Of a DNA stretch of 47,988 nt, positions 46,136 to 47,988 are shown piece by piece. A program made the position numbers and the translations under genes. Location: positions 1-47,988 of IMG/VR virus record IMGVR_UViG_3300037189_003424; one strand, 5' to 3'. Below the pieces are notes generated by a model. That model ran no database searches and was not told the DNA's origin. It saw only the letters and a program-made list of their open reading frames with translations. The stretch comes from a virus. Position 1 is the first letter of the stretch, and every line of letters starts with the position of its first letter.

Positions 46136-47368
46136 ATGAATATAGGATTTATAGGTATCGGAAAATTAGGAATGCCCTGTGCTGAAGTCATAGCAGCTAA
46201 AGGTCACTCAGTTAACGGTTACGATATATCTATTAAAAAAAGTAATTTAGTTAACGTAGTCTTGTCAATAGAAGAATGTGTTAATGGTAGAGACATTGTC
46301 TTTATAGCAGTTCCAACTCCTCACGATCCTGCATATGATGGAAGAGCTCCAACAGCTCATTTAGAGCCTAAGGATTTTAATTATGATATTGTTAAGGACT
46401 GTGTAATTGAAGCAAATAAATTCATGAATAAGGATCAGTTGCTAGTATTAATTTCAACTGTTCTTCCAGGAACTACACGTAGAGAATTTATTCCATTAGT
46501 AACAAATACTAGGTTTGTGTATAATCCTTATCTTATCGCGATGGGCAGTGTGGCTTGGGATATGGTAAATCCAGAAATGGTTATGATTGGAACTAAGGAT
46601 GGCAGTCTTACAGGTGATGCTAGACAATTAGTTAATTTCTATGAAACTATTATGGAAAATAGTCCTAGATATGAAATCGGTACTTGGGACGAATGCGAAT
46701 GTATCAAGGTTTTTTATAATACATTTATATCTGCTAAGATTGGACTAGTGAATATGATACAGGATGTAGCACTTCGACAGGGAAATATTAATGTTGATAT
46801 TGTTACAAATGCTCTTGCTAAATCAACGATGAGAATTATGGGTCCGCAATATATGAAAGCAGGAATGGGAGACGGCGGAGCGTGTCATCCACGAGATAAT
46901 ATAGCACTAAGATATATGGCCGAAGAATTAGGATTAGGGTATGACTTATTCGATTCTATAATGAATGCTAGAGAAATACAAGCTTCAAATCTAGCAAAAG
47001 TTTTAGTTTTACAAGCTAAACAAAATTTGATGGACATTTATATACATGGCAAAGCTTATAAACCTACAGTTGATTATCTCGACGGTAGCTATAGTTTGTT
47101 AATTGGGCATTATTGTGAGCAATATGGATTTCCTCCAAAATATATTGATCCATTAACTGGAGATAACCATGACGAAGTTTATGGTGTCATACTGTTAGCC
47201 CATAATAGACGAGTTACTTACGAATATAGTGGGCAAACTGAAGAGCAAGGATTGTATTGTAAGATCAGTAATGGTAGCATAATTGTCGATCCGTGGAGAT
47301 CTTTTACAACTGATAATGAAAATATCAAGGTAATTCATTATGGAAATACTAGGATAATACAGGATTAA
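46136..47368 (+). CDS. UDP-glucose/UDP-sugar 6-dehydrogenase-like protein
   Basis: A 410-residue nucleotide-sugar dehydrogenase. The N-terminus MNIGFIGIGKLGMP holds a GxGxxG NAD-binding motif (G7, G9, G12). ECECIKVFYNTFISAKIGLV matches the E..K...N.....K catalytic block, and GDGGACHPRDN carries the catalytic cysteine C250, with AYKP at the third domain. The family oxidises UDP-glucose (or GDP-mannose and similar) to the uronic acid in two NAD-linked steps, supplying an acidic sugar for transferases. A longer loop than usual follows the PTP motif (AYDGRAPTAHLEPKDF). It has an AAGGA site and sits downstream of the glycosyltransferase-like genes, supplying their probable donor. Confidence 0.85.
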   Translation: MNIGFIGIGKLGMPCAEVIAAKGHSVNGYDISIKKSNLVNVVLSIEECVNGRDIVFIAVPTPHDPAYDGRAPTAHLEPKDFNYDIVKDCVIEANKFMNKDQLLVLISTVLPGTTRREFIPLVTNTRFVYNPYLIAMGSVAWDMVNPEMVMIGTKDGSLTGDARQLVNFYETIMENSPRYEIGTWDECECIKVFYNTFISAKIGLVNMIQDVALRQGNINVDIVTNALAKSTMRIMGPQYMKAGMGDGGACHPRDNIALRYMAEELGLGYDLFDSIMNAREIQASNLAKVLVLQAKQNLMDIYIHGKAYKPTVDYLDGSYSLLIGHYCEQYGFPPKYIDPLTGDNHDEVYGVILLAHNRRVTYEYSGQTEEQGLYCKISNGSIIVDPWRSFTTDNENIKVIHYGNTRIIQD

Positions 47369-47384
47369 TATGTTATAATAAATT

Positions 47385-47988
47385 ATGTATGATATTTTCT
47401 ATCTTAAAAAAATTGAAACAACCAATGGAAACCTTATTGAATTACGTAAAAGGTTTCCATTAATCAAAGTTGTTGAATACAGTGATGACAAATTTGAAGC
47501 ATTAAACAAGATTAAACAAAAATCAATAACTAAACTTTTTTGGGTGATTGATCTTGACATTGATTATCAAATTTCGGATAGTTTTAATTTTGATTATGTA
47601 GTTCCTGAATGGGATAAAATCTACGTACATATTTGGAAGAAAAAAAATAATACTGAAGAAAGTTCTTTTGGAAATGTTTATTTGATATCTAAAGATTATC
47701 CTTTATCTAAAAAAGAGGGAAAATATTTTTTCTTTATTAATAAAAAAGAAATTCCTATTGAAGCATCGAGGATATCGTATGATGTATTGGAATTAAAAAA
47801 AAATGATAATGTACATGATAAAATAGTTTCATTCCAAAATCAATGCAATGCCTCTATGTTCTGGGTATTAGCCCCTGATTGTAGAATATTGGGTGAATTG
47901 AATTATGTAGTACCTGATTATGATAAAGAATATGTACATCAATGGACGCCAATTAATCACGAGTCACCAAATTTATTCTTAATACCAA
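47385..47988 (+). CDS. Two-repeat protein related to glycosyltransferase-like C, cut by window end
   Basis: The frame opens at ATG 47385 (MYDIFYLKKIETTN) and runs without stop to the end, at least 201 residues. It contains two copies of one unit: KLFWVIDLDIDYQI, then FDYVVPEWDKIYVHIW in the first, and MFWVLAPDCRIL, then LNYVVPDYDKEYVHQW in the second. The unit resembles the beginning of the glycosyltransferase-like protein at 38010 (IFISYDEPNADKNY, FVTVDADNII). The second repeat keeps APDC instead of a DxD pair, so it may bind rather than catalyse. The C-terminal part lies outside the window. A TATAAT just before the ATG may be chance. Confidence 0.55.
   Translation, partial: MYDIFYLKKIETTNGNLIELRKRFPLIKVVEYSDDKFEALNKIKQKSITKLFWVIDLDIDYQISDSFNFDYVVPEWDKIYVHIWKKKNNTEESSFGNVYLISKDYPLSKKEGKYFFFINKKEIPIEASRISYDVLELKKNDNVHDKIVSFQNQCNASMFWVLAPDCRILGELNYVVPDYDKEYVHQWTPINHESPNLFLIP

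Noticed and set aside
47371-47379. TGTTATAAT, an extended -10 promoter before the last gene
   Set aside because: No -35 match, and transcription would start within the first codon; in such AT-rich DNA this match is expected by chance.
35303-47988. A RiPP-type peptide cluster explaining the radical SAM enzymes
   Set aside because: No short precursor-like gene, transporter or peptidase is visible between the genes; gaps are too small to hide one. Sugar or protein modification fits the context better.
1-47988. tRNA genes, CRISPR arrays or insertion sequences
   Set aside because: No cloverleaf candidates, regularly spaced repeats, transposase motifs or flanking inverted repeats were noticed; gaps are too short to hold most of these.

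Overview
The window is an AT-rich piece of a T4-like contractile-tailed phage genome (myovirus). It carries recognisable T4 core proteins: gp46, gp47, the late sigma factor gp55, gp48/gp54-like, gp53, gp5, gp25, gp6 and a collar-type fibre. The versions seen, including the large extra structural proteins, resemble those of marine or freshwater T4-like phages (cyanophage and pelagiphage type) more than coliphage T4. The host cannot be read from the sequence. No tRNA, rRNA, IS element or CRISPR array was seen, and no stretch longer than about 75 bases lacks a gene, so coding density is extreme.

Layout. (1) 22-4538, minus strand: a GIY-YIG-type nuclease, two tandem small basic histone-like proteins, gp46 and gp47 (recombination nuclease), and an enlarged late sigma factor gp55. 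(2) 4539-4610: a short divergent control region. It holds a sigma70-type promoter for gp55, a palindrome over the gp55 ribosome binding site, and a T4-type late promoter (ATAAATA core) facing right, all overlapping. (3) 4611-14184, plus strand: baseplate hub and wedge genes (gp48/54-like, short gp53, hub protein, gp5-like spike with a C-terminal lytic domain, gp25, large gp6). (4) 14204-28216: one 4,670-codon gene for a giant mosaic structural protein, including a seven-repeat FG-GAP-like propeller. (5) 28234-35243: a conserved structural protein, three paralogous tail-fibre proteins sharing an N-terminal module, and another virion protein. (6) 35262-47988: after a sigma70-type promoter inside an inverted repeat comes a tightly packed accessory operon. 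It has one conserved small protein, several glycosyltransferase-like proteins, three N-terminal-twitch radical SAM enzymes, an SGNH-type hydrolase, two proteins with a shared SEK motif, a UDP-sugar 6-dehydrogenase, and a protein cut by the window end.

How the parts fit. The minus-strand block is replication, recombination and the late switch. gp55 would direct RNA polymerase to the ATAAATA promoters at 4586, 10648, 28212 and 32620, which sit at the heads of the baseplate, gp6, fibre-adjacent and third-fibre genes. The accessory block follows the fibre genes directly, so its sugar, radical-SAM and hydrolase chemistry may decorate the virion fibres or remodel host surface glycans. The acceptor cannot be read from sequence. 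This block, the giant propeller-bearing protein and the compact gp55 control region are the most interesting parts.
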